A DNA stretch of 64,000 bases from Streptomyces sp. NBC_00377 (GTDB lineage Bacteria > Actinomycetota > Actinomycetes > Streptomycetales > Streptomycetaceae): the NCBI RefSeq assembly GCF_036075115.1, contig NZ_CP107958.1, forward strand, positions 930,001 to 994,000. The letters are read 5' to 3'. The translations under genes and the position numbers were made by a program. Each line of letters opens with the position of its first letter. Positions within the stretch are counted from its first letter, which is position 1. The notes beneath the pieces were generated by a model. That model did no database searches, was not told the DNA's origin, and saw nothing but the letters and a program-made list of their open reading frames with translations. Of this stretch, positions 45,503 through 54,960 are shown in pieces.

Positions 45503-47845
45503 TCAGCGGGTGTTCGGCCCCCGGTGCGGAGGCTGGCGCGGCACCGGTCGCGCCGGGGCGGGCGGTACCGGGCGCACGACGGGGCCGTCACCGTTGACCA
45601 GTACCTCGTCACCATGGTGACGGATCGTCAGGGGCGAGCCCGACAACAGGGTGTAGGCGGCCTTGTCCGGGCCTATCTCCACGCGCAGCCGACGGCCGAG
45701 GAGCTGGACGCTGAAGGCGAGCCTGCTGAACCTCTCGGGCAGCCGGGGCGCGAAGCGCAGGCCCTCGGCGTCGCCGCGCAGTCCGCCGAACCCGGCGACC
45801 AGCGCCATCCAGGTGCCCGCCAGGGACGCGATGTGCAGCCCGTCGCGGGTGTTGTGCTCCAGGTCGGCCAGGTCCATCAGCGCGGCCTCGGTCGTGTAGT
45901 CGTAGGCCAGCCCCAGATGGCCGGCCTGCGCGGCGATCACCGCCTGGCAGCAGGCGGAGAGGGAGGAGTCGCGCACGGTCAGCGGCTCGTAGTAGGCGAA
46001 GTTGCGGGCGATCTGCTCCTCGTCGAAGTGGCCCGCGCAGGTGTACATCGCCAGCACCAGGTCGGCCTGTTTGACGACCTGTTTGCGGTAGAGGTCGAAG
46101 TACGGGAAGTTGAGCAGCAGGGGGTACTGGTCGGGGCGGGTGCCGGCGAAGTCCCAGTGCTGGTAGCGGGTGAAGCCCGCGTGCTGTTCGTGCACACCGA
46201 GTTCGTGGTTGTAGGGCACGTACACCGCTTCGGCGGCGTCCCGCCAGGCCGCGCTCTCCTCCTCGTCCACGCCGAGCCGGGTGGCCTGGCCCGGATACCG
46301 CTCCACGGCGTCGGCGGCGGCGAGGAGGTTCGCCCGGGCCATCAGGTTGGTGTACGTGTTGTCGTCGGCGACCGCGCTGTACTCGTCGGGTCCTGTGACG
46401 CCGTCGATGTGGAAGGCGCCGTGCGCGTCGTGGTGCCCGAGCGAGCGCCACAGCCGGGCGGTCTCCACCAGCAGTTCGACGCCGGTGTCCGCTTCGAAGC
46501 GGGTGTCCCCGGTGGCCGTGACGTACCGGACCACGGCGTCGGCGATGTCGGCGTTGACGTGGAAGGCGGCGGTACCCGCCGGCCAGTACGCCGAGCCCTC
46601 CGACCCCTCGATCGTCCGCCAGGGGAACGCGGCGCCGTCCAGCCCGAGTTGGGCGGCCCTCTCCCGGGCGGCGGGCAGGGTGTTCTGCCGCCAGCGCAGC
46701 GCCTCGGCGACGGCCTGGGGCGCGGTGTAGGTGAGCAGGGGCAGCACGAAGGTCTCGGTGTCCCAGAAGGCGTGGCCGTCGTAGCCGGAGCCGGTCAGCC
46801 CCTTGGCGGGTATGGCGCGCTGTTCGGCGCGGGCGCCGGCCTGGAGGACGTGGAAGAGGGCGAAGCGGACGGCCTGCTGGATCTCCTCGTCGCCGTCGAC
46901 CTCGACGTCCGCGCGGGACCAGAAGTCGTCGAGGTAGGCCCGCTGTTCGTCGAGGAGTCCTGCCCAGCCGCTGTGTCCGGCGGCCGCGAGGGCCGCCTCC
47001 ACCTGGTCGCTCATCGCGGGCCGGGAGCGGGCGCCGGACCAGCCGTGGGCGACGAGCTTCTCCACGCGCAGCCGCTCGCCGGGTTCCAGCACGGAGGTGA
47101 CGGTGAGCCGGGCGACGTCGACGTTGCTCTCGCTGCTGATGACGGTCCGGTCGGGGCCGGTGACCTCGTGGTCGGCGGCCACGGCCACCCGCAGCCCGCT
47201 GCGTTTCGTGCGGTGGACGAGCCGCAGTCGCCGGCCGACGGCCACGTCCTCCTCCGGCTCCAGCGGCGACTTCAGGGCGCGGGCCGCGCGCGGGTCGCCG
47301 TTCGGGTCGGGCAGGCTCTCGTTGGTGACCAGCTCGGACTGGATCACCACCCGGGAGCGGCTGCCGACGGCCTCCACCTCGTAGGCGACGGCGGCCACGG
47401 CCCGCTGGGTGAGCGAGACCAGCCGGGTCGAGCGCACCCGGACCGTGGACCCGGCGGGCGAGGTCCACTCGCAGGTCCGCTCCAGGACGCCCCGGCGCAG
47501 GTCGAGCACCCGCTCATGGGTGACGAGCCGCCCGTAGCGCAGGTCGAACGGCTCGTCGTCGACCAGCAGCCGCAGGATCTTGCCGTTGGTGACGTTGATG
47601 ACGGTCTGCCCGGACTCCGGATAGCCGTAGCCCGCCTCGGCGTAGGGCAGCGGGTGCAGTTCGTGGACGCCGTTGAGGTAGGCGCCGGGCAGGCCGTGCG
47701 GTTCTCCCTCGTCCAGGTTGCCGCGCCAGCCGACGTGCCCGTTGGAGAGCGCGAAGACGGACTCGCTCTGCGCCAGCACGTCGAGGTCGAGTTCCGTCTC
47801 ACGGACGTACCACGGCTCGACGGCGTAGGACCGGTCCGTGATCAC
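45503..47845 (-). CDS. Glycoside hydrolase family 65 enzyme (maltose/trehalose/kojibiose phosphorylase or hydrolase)
   Basis: 780 residues: N-terminal beta-sandwich, helical linker, (alpha/alpha)6 barrel, C-terminal beta domain. Family motifs: WDTETFVLPLL, the general acid Glu in VTGPDEYSAV, NTYTNLMAR, and YEPLTVRDSSLSACC. GH65 enzymes split alpha-glucosides, usually by phosphorolysis to beta-glucose 1-phosphate. The coupled upstream gene encodes a beta-phosphoglucomutase-like enzyme, which would convert that product to glucose 6-phosphate and so favours a phosphorylase. The GTG start overlaps its stop (GTGA). Confidence 0.9.
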   Translation of the reverse strand: MITDRSYAVEPWYVRETELDLDVLAQSESVFALSNGHVGWRGNLDEGEPHGLPGAYLNGVHELHPLPYAEAGYGYPESGQTVINVTNGKILRLLVDDEPFDLRYGRLVTHERVLDLRRGVLERTCEWTSPAGSTVRVRSTRLVSLTQRAVAAVAYEVEAVGSRSRVVIQSELVTNESLPDPNGDPRAARALKSPLEPEEDVAVGRRLRLVHRTKRSGLRVAVAADHEVTGPDRTVISSESNVDVARLTVTSVLEPGERLRVEKLVAHGWSGARSRPAMSDQVEAALAAAGHSGWAGLLDEQRAYLDDFWSRADVEVDGDEEIQQAVRFALFHVLQAGARAEQRAIPAKGLTGSGYDGHAFWDTETFVLPLLTYTAPQAVAEALRWRQNTLPAARERAAQLGLDGAAFPWRTIEGSEGSAYWPAGTAAFHVNADIADAVVRYVTATGDTRFEADTGVELLVETARLWRSLGHHDAHGAFHIDGVTGPDEYSAVADDNTYTNLMARANLLAAADAVERYPGQATRLGVDEEESAAWRDAAEAVYVPYNHELGVHEQHAGFTRYQHWDFAGTRPDQYPLLLNFPYFDLYRKQVVKQADLVLAMYTCAGHFDEEQIARNFAYYEPLTVRDSSLSACCQAVIAAQAGHLGLAYDYTTEAALMDLADLEHNTRDGLHIASLAGTWMALVAGFGGLRGDAEGLRFAPRLPERFSRLAFSVQLLGRRLRVEIGPDKAAYTLLSGSPLTIRHHGDEVLVNGDGPVVRPVPPAPARPVPRQPPHRGPNTR

Positions 47846-48612
47846 TCGCGTCCTCCCGCTTCGCCGCGACCCGCGGTGTCCGCGAGGTCTGCGAGGTCCT
47901 TCACGACGACGTCCGCGCCGTGCGCGTACAGGGCGTCGGTCTGTCCGACCCGGTCAACTCCGACCACATAGCCGAAGTTCCCGGCGCGGCCCGCGTCCAT
48001 CCCGGCCAGCGCGTCCTCGAAGACGGCCGCTGACGACGGCTCGACGCCGAGATCGCGGGCGGCGGCCAGGAAGGTGTCGGGGCGGGGCTTGCCGGGCAGC
48101 TTCCGCTCGGCCGCCACGACGCCGTCGATCCGTACCTCGAAGAGGTGCTCGGCGTCGATCGAGCGCAGTACGTCACGGGTGTTGGCGCTGGAGGAGACGA
48201 TCGCCGTGCGCAGGCCGTGCGCGCGTGCCGCCTCGATGTAGCGCAGGGTGCCGTCGTAGGCCTCCACGCCCTGGGTGCGGATCTTCTCCAGGAGGAGCTC
48301 GTTCTTGCGGTTGCCGAGGCCGTGGACGGTCTGCGCGTCGGGTGGGTCACCGGGTTCGCCCTCGGGCAGTTCGATGTCCCGGGAGGCGAGGAAGGTGCGT
48401 ACGCCGTCGGCGCGGGGGCGGCCGTCGACGTACTCGTCGTAGTCGTGTCCCTCGTCGAACGGCCGGAAGTCCTCGTCGCCGCGCGCGTACAGGAAGGCGT
48501 CGAAGGTCTCCTTCCAGGCGGCCGCGTGCACCACGGCCGTCCGGGTGACCACCCCGTCGAGGTCGAAGAGACAGGCCTGGATCGTTCCGGGGAGACCTAG
48601 CGTCGTCGTCAT
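47842..48612 (-). CDS. HAD-family hydrolase, beta-phosphoglucomutase-like
   Basis: 256 residues. The nucleophile/acid pair is in LFDLDGVVT; motif II Ser in AIVSSSANT; motif III Lys in LPGKPRPDTFL; acidic motif IV in AVFEDALAGM. The cap domain insertion (residues 20-110) fits the PGM subfamily. Beside GH65, the likely role is isomerising beta-glucose 1-phosphate. CCGGAG lies before the ATG. Confidence 0.88.
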   Translation of the reverse strand: MTTTLGLPGTIQACLFDLDGVVTRTAVVHAAAWKETFDAFLYARGDEDFRPFDEGHDYDEYVDGRPRADGVRTFLASRDIELPEGEPGDPPDAQTVHGLGNRKNELLLEKIRTQGVEAYDGTLRYIEAARAHGLRTAIVSSSANTRDVLRSIDAEHLFEVRIDGVVAAERKLPGKPRPDTFLAAARDLGVEPSSAAVFEDALAGMDAGRAGNFGYVVGVDRVGQTDALYAHGADVVVKDLADLADTAGRGEAGGRE

Positions 48613-48676
48613 ACAGGCTCCGGTTCCCCGGTATCGGCCCCCTCAACTGTGTGGGCCCGGCCACATCTTCGTGCTC

Positions 48677-49072
48677 TCACTCGTGCGGGAACGAGTGGTG
48701 CTCGTGCGCGATCAGCCAGCGGCCTCCCTCCTTGCGCAGACCGAAGGTCAGGCGCAGCCGCAGGGCGGGGTTCTCGGCCAGCTCCCGGGGCGTGCCGCAC
48801 CGCAGCAGCGCGTGGGCGTAGGCGACGTCCTGGCCGGCGGTGACGTGCAGGGTGTCGATGTCGAAGCGCGCGCCCTGGGCCTGCCAGGCGAAGAAGGGCG
48901 GCCACAGCGCGCGGTAGGCCGCGAGGCCCCGGATGCCCTCGTGCGGGGGCGGGACGTAGTACAGCACGAGGTCGTCCGCGTGGTCGGCCAGGACGGTGTC
49001 GAGGTCCCCGCGGTGGACGGCGTCGGCCCAGCGGGTGATCAGGGTACGGATCTGCGTCTCGTCGTCGGACAA
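48677..49072 (-). CDS. NTF2-like (SnoaL-type) small protein
   Basis: 131 residues, one NTF2-like cone: TLITRWADAVHRGDLDTVLADHADD, then the central strands and EGGRWLIAHEHHSFP. Such proteins act as enzymes or ligand-binding subunits; the exact role is unknown. Start: TTG at 49072, chosen because GAGAGGAGG lies 7-8 bases before it and no ATG or GTG fits. It lies 64 bases before the HAD gene and may share its transcript. Confidence 0.8.
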   Translation of the reverse strand: MSDDETQIRTLITRWADAVHRGDLDTVLADHADDLVLYYVPPPHEGIRGLAAYRALWPPFFAWQAQGARFDIDTLHVTAGQDVAYAHALLRCGTPRELAENPALRLRLTFGLRKEGGRWLIAHEHHSFPHE

Positions 49073-49129
49073 AGGTCGTCCTCCTCTCGCTGCGGGTCTC
49101 CCTTCCAGGAGACTGCGACACTCTGCTGT

Positions 49130-49768
49130 GTGCTCACTTTCGATGATCTGCTGCTGCGGGCCCGTTCCCTCGCCGGGGACGGCGGGCGCGCCCTCCTCGG
49201 CATCGCCGGCAGTCCCGGCGCGGGCAAGACGACCCTCGCACGTCGCCTGGTGCGGGAGCTGAACGGCACGGGCGAGCCGTGGGCGGCGCACGTCCCGATG
49301 GACGGCTTCCACCTGGCCGACGCCGAGCTCGACCGGCTCGGCCGCCGGGACCGCAAGGGGGCGCCGGACACCTTCGACGCGGCCGGGTACGCGGCGCTGC
49401 TGCGGCGGCTGCGGGAGGAAAGCGACAGCGAGGACATCGTGTACGCGCCCGGTTTCGAGCGGGTGCTCGAGCAGCCGCTCGCGGGGGCCGTGCCGGTCCC
49501 GCCGACGGCCAGGCTGGTCGTCACGGAGGGCAACTACCTCCTCCTCGGCACGGGCGCGTGGTCGCGGGTGCGGGCCGCGCTCGACGAGGTGTGGTTCTGC
49601 GAGAGCGACGAGGACGAGCGCGTGCGCCGACTGGTCGCCCGGCACGAGGAGTTCGGCAAGGGGCACGCGCAAGCGGTGGCCTGGGTGCACAGGTCCGACG
49701 AGCGCAACGCCGCGCTGGTGGCGTCGACGAGGGACCGGGCCGACCTGGTGGTGGCCCTGCCCCTCTGA
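49130..49768 (+). CDS. P-loop nucleoside/sugar kinase-like protein
   Basis: 212 residues. Walker A is GSPGAGKTTLARRL; substrate region VPMDGFHLADAELDRLGRRDRKGAPDTFD; VVTEGNYLLLG; lid with RVRRLVARH. It resembles uridine kinase/pantothenate kinase-type phosphotransferases annotated as a nucleoside/nucleotide kinase family. The GTG at 49130 has no close ribosome site; with only 57 bases between divergent genes, a leaderless transcript is possible. Confidence 0.82.
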   Translation: MLTFDDLLLRARSLAGDGGRALLGIAGSPGAGKTTLARRLVRELNGTGEPWAAHVPMDGFHLADAELDRLGRRDRKGAPDTFDAAGYAALLRRLREESDSEDIVYAPGFERVLEQPLAGAVPVPPTARLVVTEGNYLLLGTGAWSRVRAALDEVWFCESDEDERVRRLVARHEEFGKGHAQAVAWVHRSDERNAALVASTRDRADLVVALPL

Positions 49769-49808
49769 GGTGGGGGCCGTTGTCGGTGCGCCGCGTTAGC
49801 TTCGGGTT

Positions 49809-50444
49809 ATGAGCGACGGAATCGTGTGGCTGGTGGATCTGGACGGCTGGATGTCCAGTGTCGTGTTCGCGCGCGGGATATCGCCCGAGGAGCTGGCCCT
49901 GCGCATGGGAGCCGACCCGGGCGGGGCGACCGCGCCGATCACCGACGCCGAGGTGTCCCGGCTGGGGATGGAGGTGTGGCGGCCGGCCGCCGACGGCGAC
50001 GGCGTGGTGCGCGTGGGCAGCTCCGGGGAGTGGGCCTTCGCCCTGGAGTACGGGGACTCGACCGGCGGGGACCTGCTCGCGCAGATCTCGCGGGACGGCG
50101 TGGAGGTCGTGCGCTATGTGCCGCCGCAGGAACATCCGCCCGCCGATTTCCACTACGCCCGCGACGGCGTCTTCGTGTGCGGGTACGGGCTGGACGAGGA
50201 GGTGTGGCGCTGGGGCGCGGAGCCGGACCTGCTGCTGCCGGACCTGATCGCCGCGGGCGTCCTCTCCCCCGACGGAAGCACGTATGTGCCGCCGGAGGAC
50301 GAGGACTGGAGGGCGGGCCGCCGCCGCAGCCTGGGTGTCGTGGAGCGGCGGTTCGGCCTGTCCCTCTCCCCCGCCTTCCTCGACGGGGTCCGGCTGCCCG
50401 CCTACGCGGTGCGGGGCACGCCGCGGATGACGCTCAGCGACTGA
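49809..50444 (+). CDS. DUF6461-domain protein
   Basis: 211 residues. Conserved parts: an opening VDLDGWMSSVVFARGISPEELALRMG, a middle WAFALEYGD, and FHYARDGVFVCGYGLDEEVWRWG. Function unknown; these proteins may belong to immunity or conflict gene families. No ribosome site precedes the ATG, but TAGCTT lies 6 bases before it, so the mRNA may be leaderless. Its last 11 bases overlap the convergent gene. Confidence 0.72.
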   Translation: MSDGIVWLVDLDGWMSSVVFARGISPEELALRMGADPGGATAPITDAEVSRLGMEVWRPAADGDGVVRVGSSGEWAFALEYGDSTGGDLLAQISRDGVEVVRYVPPQEHPPADFHYARDGVFVCGYGLDEEVWRWGAEPDLLLPDLIAAGVLSPDGSTYVPPEDEDWRAGRRRSLGVVERRFGLSLSPAFLDGVRLPAYAVRGTPRMTLSD

Positions 50445-52287
50445 AGGCGCGCAGCGCCAGCGTCGGCTCGCCCTGCTCGTCGTCCGGTCCGAGGACGGCC
50501 GTGAAGGCGTCGGTCCGTACGGTCAGACCGTCCTCGCCCCGCCGGGCGGACGCCGTGAGCGGCTCCGACGAGCCGTAGCGCACCGCGAAGACGTGCAGGT
50601 CGTCCGGTGCGTCCGCGATCGGGCCCGCCTCCAGTGCCGTCGAGCCGACCAGGTGGCGCCAGCCCTCGTCGGGGTTGCCGTAGCCGCGCGGGTCGGCGGC
50701 GAGCGCGAACGCGGCCTGCTCCTGGGTGAGGCCGGCGCGCGCGTCGAAGTGCTCGGCGCCCTGCGCGTCGGGGTGCGCGAGGCCCAGGACGCCCGCCGAG
50801 GAGACGGCTCCGTGAGCCGTGCGCCGGACCCGGTCGCCGTCGTCCTCGGCGTACGGGAGGCCGGCCAGCAGGTAGGGCGCCCCGTCGAGGCGCTCCACGG
50901 CGACCGTCGTCCACAGGGTCGTGCCGTCGGTGACGTACAGGGAGCGCACGTACCGCAGGACGTGGTCACGGCCGACGACCGGCTTGGTGACGAGTTTGGC
51001 GGTCAGGCCGTCGGCGCGGGTGTCGCGGACCCGGACCGCGCCCATGGGGCGGCTCAGCAGGAAGCCGCCGGTGACGGGTCCGAACCCGTGCTGGCGGTTG
51101 ACGGCGGCGGCCAGGTAGTAGGTCCCGGCGGCCTCGACGACCGCCGGGGTCATCCGGTCGTCGAAGGCCACCGAGACCGTGCCGGCGCGCAGTTGGTGCC
51201 GGGCGGGTCCGGTGGACGGCGCGCGGTGCCAGCGTGAGGTGTCCTGGATCTGCCAGACCAGCATCCACGCGAAGTGCCCGTCGACCCCGCCGTCCTCCTT
51301 CGCCGCGTACCGTGCCCAGCGGCTGTCGCCCCGGTAGCGGCCCAGGTCGGCGCCGATGCGGGCGCCGAAGTAGCGCAGCCCGAGGACCGACTCGAAGGCG
51401 GAGTGCTGCTCGCTGTAGCGCGGGCCGCCGTTGTCGAAGCCGCCGCCGGTGAGGCGGGCGTCGAGGTAGCGGGCCAGTGCCTCGCCGTCCTCGGCGAACA
51501 CCTGCTCGCCGCTGATCCGGTGGGCCTGGGCGAGGAAGGAGAGGGAGATCGGGCCGTAGTTGTTGTCGTAGGCGCCGCCGTGCTCGGGTGGCAGCAGGGC
51601 GCCCCGGTCGCGGACCCGGTGGGCGCGGATCTCGTCGGCGTACAGCGCGAGTGCCCTGGCCCGGACCCGCTCGCCCTCTTCCCGGGAGAGATGGCGGGCC
51701 AGCATCAGACCGCCGACCACGCAGCCGATGGCCTGGTTGCCGGCCTCCTGCGGGTTGAAGAAGGTCGCCTCGGTCAGCCACTTCCAGTAGCCGCGCGCCA
51801 CCTCCAGGAGTTCGGCCCGCTGGTCGTCCGGCACCGTGCTGTCGGCGGCGTCGAGGACGTTCACGGCCTGGAGCAGCGCCCACACCGTGCTCGGCCAGTC
51901 GCCGATGGGGTGCGCGCCGGGCGCGAGGGTGTAGCGGGCGTACGGGAGTCCGGAGCCGCGCACCCTCAGGTTGGGGTAGCCCGGGTTGTCGTCGCGGTAG
52001 ACCCGCTCGCGCAGATGGAAGGCGAGGCTCTGGCGCACCGCCTCGGGCAGCCGCGGGTCCTTGGTGCGCTGCCAGGCCAGTGCCAGCAGCGAGGTGATGC
52101 CGAGCGAGGTGTCGCCGATGTCGTCGACGCAGTCCGGGTGCTCCAGGCTGCCCCGGGGCGTCAGACGGCTCAGGGCCTGCTCGGTGACGTCGGCGAGGAC
52201 GGCGTCGTACGCCTGCGGGGTGTCGGGCAGGTCGTGGAGGGGGCCGCGCTGGTGGGGAAGGTGCACGGGAGGGGACGCGAGGTGCAC
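50434..52287 (-). CDS. Putative alpha/alpha-toroid polysaccharide-degrading enzyme
   Basis: 617 residues, no signal peptide. Residues 1-320 are helical repeats of a toroid (ALLQAVNVLDAAD; GNQAIGCVVGGLMLARHL; AYDNNYGPISLSFLAQAHR; RYSEQHSAFESVLGLRYF). Residues 330-617 are beta-rich, as in heparinase II/III-type lyases and related enzymes. I cannot assign a family with certainty. GAAGGG precedes the GTG at 52287. Last gene of the carbohydrate operon, so an intracellular role on imported oligosaccharides is likely. Confidence 0.6.
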   Translation of the reverse strand: MHLASPPVHLPHQRGPLHDLPDTPQAYDAVLADVTEQALSRLTPRGSLEHPDCVDDIGDTSLGITSLLALAWQRTKDPRLPEAVRQSLAFHLRERVYRDDNPGYPNLRVRGSGLPYARYTLAPGAHPIGDWPSTVWALLQAVNVLDAADSTVPDDQRAELLEVARGYWKWLTEATFFNPQEAGNQAIGCVVGGLMLARHLSREEGERVRARALALYADEIRAHRVRDRGALLPPEHGGAYDNNYGPISLSFLAQAHRISGEQVFAEDGEALARYLDARLTGGGFDNGGPRYSEQHSAFESVLGLRYFGARIGADLGRYRGDSRWARYAAKEDGGVDGHFAWMLVWQIQDTSRWHRAPSTGPARHQLRAGTVSVAFDDRMTPAVVEAAGTYYLAAAVNRQHGFGPVTGGFLLSRPMGAVRVRDTRADGLTAKLVTKPVVGRDHVLRYVRSLYVTDGTTLWTTVAVERLDGAPYLLAGLPYAEDDGDRVRRTAHGAVSSAGVLGLAHPDAQGAEHFDARAGLTQEQAAFALAADPRGYGNPDEGWRHLVGSTALEAGPIADAPDDLHVFAVRYGSSEPLTASARRGEDGLTVRTDAFTAVLGPDDEQGEPTLALRAFSR

Positions 52288-52336
52288 GGGGAGTAGCCCT
52301 TCATACCTGGGATGGCCATGGCGTGGGTCGTCGGAG

Positions 52337-54055
52337 TCACACGGGGGGTGCGGGCCGGCGGGCGCGCAGCGCGACGGTCAGTGTGTGCGGGCCGTGACCG
52401 CCGATGTAGACGCGGTTCCCGGTCGTCGCGTCGGTGCCGCCGACCACGGTGTGGTCCTGCCCCGGGTCGTACCGCAGTACGTCGCTGCGGTCCGGCCCGG
52501 CCGGCGGTTCGCCGGCCTCGACGTCGGCCTCGATCCGGATCTCGTCGGCACCGGCCCGGTAGGTCATCGGCCCGGTCGTCAGGCACCAGCGACCGTCGCC
52601 GAGCGGTACGCCGCCTTCCACCGTGCCACCCGGCCGGAAGGTGATTTCGAGGGCCCAGGGCACCGGTGGTCCGCCGATGTCGATCCGCAGGTCCGCCCCG
52701 TCCTCCCTCAGGTCCACGTCGACGCGGGTCGTGTGCGAGACCTCGTCCCGAGGCCGGTCCGCGAAGGCCATCGCGGCCGAGAAGCGTCCCTCGTCCGCCG
52801 TGCGGTAGGCGCCGTCGCCGCGTCGCCGGTCCGGCGGCAGCGGCTGGTAGTAGGCGGCCGTGAGGGTTTCGGTGAGCCGGTAGCGGTGGCCGGCGAGCCG
52901 TTGCATGTCGGCGGCGCGGAACGGGCCCAGGTCGAAGAACCCCCGCGAGAGACGGACCGCGTCGAGGACGGCGTCGCCGGCGAACAGACGCAGGAAGGTG
53001 GGATTGCAGGCGAGGCCGGAGCGGATGCGCCGGTGTCCGGGCACGTCGGAGCCGCCGTACACCACGGTGTGCGCGGTGGCCGAGGCGCGTGCGGCGAGGC
53101 GCGCGGTGGTGAGGTACCGGTCACGCGGCAGTGTCTCCCCGGCCGGTGCCGGCAGGACGCGGCACAGGTCCGGGGTGAGGAGGGTCTGGGCGAGCAGGTC
53201 GGGGTCGTCGATGCCGCCGGCGGCCGCCAGCCGTGCCACCCGGCTGAAGTCGCCCCGGCCGGTGCGGACGGCGAACAGCCGGTAGTGCGGCAGGTAGGAC
53301 GCCAGCGGGAAGAGGAGGTTCTGGTCCTGCCGTCGCGAGTGGACGGTCTCCACCGTGCCGTCCGGCCTGATGAGGTCCAGGGTGGTGGTCAGGTTGCGTT
53401 CGACGGCGTCCAGCAGGTCGGCACGGCCGAGGACGCCGGCCAGCAGCAGGAGCGAAGGATTGGAGACGTGGGCCGCGTAGAGGGCGCTGCGTTCCGAGTA
53501 CAGGCCGTCCGCGTCGATGTCGACGCCCTCGGAGAGCCACTCCCCGACGCGGTCGAGCAGCCGGTCGTCGGGGAACGACCGGTGCAGCCGGGCGAGCGCC
53601 GCGCACAGCTCCCAGCGGTGGTTCGGGGTGTGCACCCCACCGGTCAGGAGGCTGCCGGAGGCGGCGCCGGCGATCTCGGCGAGCGCGTCCGTGACCTCGC
53701 GCAGTTCCGGCCCCGCGCCGGCGGCGAGGACGTGCGCGTCGCACACGTCGTTGACGGTGAAGGCGGAGTCCGGCGGCGACTGCACGTTGTCGCCGCCGGC
53801 GAAGAGGCCGGTGGGGGTCTGTGCGGCCCGCAGGGCGCGCAGGTGCGTCATCGCGGCGGCGACGGCCCGCCTGCTGCCGTGGAGTGCCGAGTCCGGGGAA
53901 CGGTAGGCCGCGACGAGGGTCTTCACCCGGCGCGCCAGACCACGGTGCGGCACACCGGCGGGCTCCTCGTCGGGGCCCGCCGCGAGCGGAGTGGCCGTCC
54001 GGTCGGCGGCGAGCGCCGCCGACCGGACGAACTCGTGGTCGAGCGGGGTGGGCAA
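52337..54055 (-). CDS. Putative heparinase II/III-like toroid enzyme
   Basis: 572 residues: helical toroid (residues 40-370, NHRWELCAALARLHRSFP; ERSALYAAHVSNPSLLLLAGVLGR) and a C-terminal beta-sandwich. The overall layout and the His/Tyr/Arg-rich centre resemble heparinase II/III-like lyases, but I do not see a decisive motif. The TTG at 54055 is used: AAGGA lies 6 bases before it and the start is 2 bases past the permease stop, so translation is coupled. Confidence 0.6.
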   Translation of the reverse strand: MPTPLDHEFVRSAALAADRTATPLAAGPDEEPAGVPHRGLARRVKTLVAAYRSPDSALHGSRRAVAAAMTHLRALRAAQTPTGLFAGGDNVQSPPDSAFTVNDVCDAHVLAAGAGPELREVTDALAEIAGAASGSLLTGGVHTPNHRWELCAALARLHRSFPDDRLLDRVGEWLSEGVDIDADGLYSERSALYAAHVSNPSLLLLAGVLGRADLLDAVERNLTTTLDLIRPDGTVETVHSRRQDQNLLFPLASYLPHYRLFAVRTGRGDFSRVARLAAAGGIDDPDLLAQTLLTPDLCRVLPAPAGETLPRDRYLTTARLAARASATAHTVVYGGSDVPGHRRIRSGLACNPTFLRLFAGDAVLDAVRLSRGFFDLGPFRAADMQRLAGHRYRLTETLTAAYYQPLPPDRRRGDGAYRTADEGRFSAAMAFADRPRDEVSHTTRVDVDLREDGADLRIDIGGPPVPWALEITFRPGGTVEGGVPLGDGRWCLTTGPMTYRAGADEIRIEADVEAGEPPAGPDRSDVLRYDPGQDHTVVGGTDATTGNRVYIGGHGPHTLTVALRARRPAPPV

Positions 54056-54057
54056 GG

Positions 54058-54960
54058 TCAGTCCTTCAGTCCGGCGTTGATGTCGGCGCCCATGACGTAG
54101 CGCTGGAAGACCAGGAAGACGAGGATCAGCGGGATCATGGAGATGACCGAGGCGCCGAGCAGCACCGACCAGTTGATGTTCTGTGCGCCGACGATGCTCT
54201 GGATGCCGATCTGCACGGTGAACTTGTTGGGGTCGTTGAGCATCAGCAGCGGCCAGATGTAGTCGTTCCACCGCCACTGGAAGGACAGGATGGCCAGCGT
54301 CAGCATGATGGGCCGGGACAGCGGCACCATGATCCGCGCGAAGATCGCCAGCTCACGCGCGCCGTCGATGCGTGCGGCTTCCACGAGTTCGTCGGGAACC
54401 GTCAGGAAGAACTGGCGGAACATGAAGCAGCCGGTCGCGGTGAGCACGGCCGGGAGGATGATGCCGGCGAACGAGTTGTAGAGGCCGAGGTTGCGGACCA
54501 CCAGGAACTCGGGGGCGAGCATGACCTCGCCCGGCAGCATCGTGGTGGCCAGGATGCAGATGAAGAAGGCCTTGAGCCACTTGTTGTCGTACTTGGCCAG
54601 CGCGTAGCCGGTGCAGCAGCTGACGCCCACCGTGAGGATCGTGGTGATCACACACACGAGGGCCGTGTTGATGAAGTACTGGGAGAAGTTGGCGCTGTCC
54701 CACGCCGCCTTGAACCCCGACAGGGTGGGGTTGCGCGGTACCAGCGTCAGCGGATACGAGAACAGGTCGCTGGACGGCTTGAAGGAGCTGAGGACGAACC
54801 ACAGCACCGGAAACCCGTACAGGCACGCCATGATCCACAGCAGTGTCGTCGGGGCGATCGCCCGCCGGAGCCCGCCGGTGGCCGCCCCGCGGGGCCGCTT
54901 CTTGGCGGCGGGCCGTTTGGCATCGGCGTCGAGCGGACGTGGCATGTCTGTGGTTGTCAT
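54058..54960 (-). CDS. Carbohydrate ABC transporter permease, MalG type
   Basis: 300 residues, six helices, with the MalG-type coupling motif EAARIDGARELAIFARIMVPLSRP and the ending VMGADINAGLKD. The ATG overlaps the partner permease stop (ATGA). Confidence 0.93.
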   Translation of the reverse strand: MTTTDMPRPLDADAKRPAAKKRPRGAATGGLRRAIAPTTLLWIMACLYGFPVLWFVLSSFKPSSDLFSYPLTLVPRNPTLSGFKAAWDSANFSQYFINTALVCVITTILTVGVSCCTGYALAKYDNKWLKAFFICILATTMLPGEVMLAPEFLVVRNLGLYNSFAGIILPAVLTATGCFMFRQFFLTVPDELVEAARIDGARELAIFARIMVPLSRPIMLTLAILSFQWRWNDYIWPLLMLNDPNKFTVQIGIQSIVGAQNINWSVLLGASVISMIPLILVFLVFQRYVMGADINAGLKD

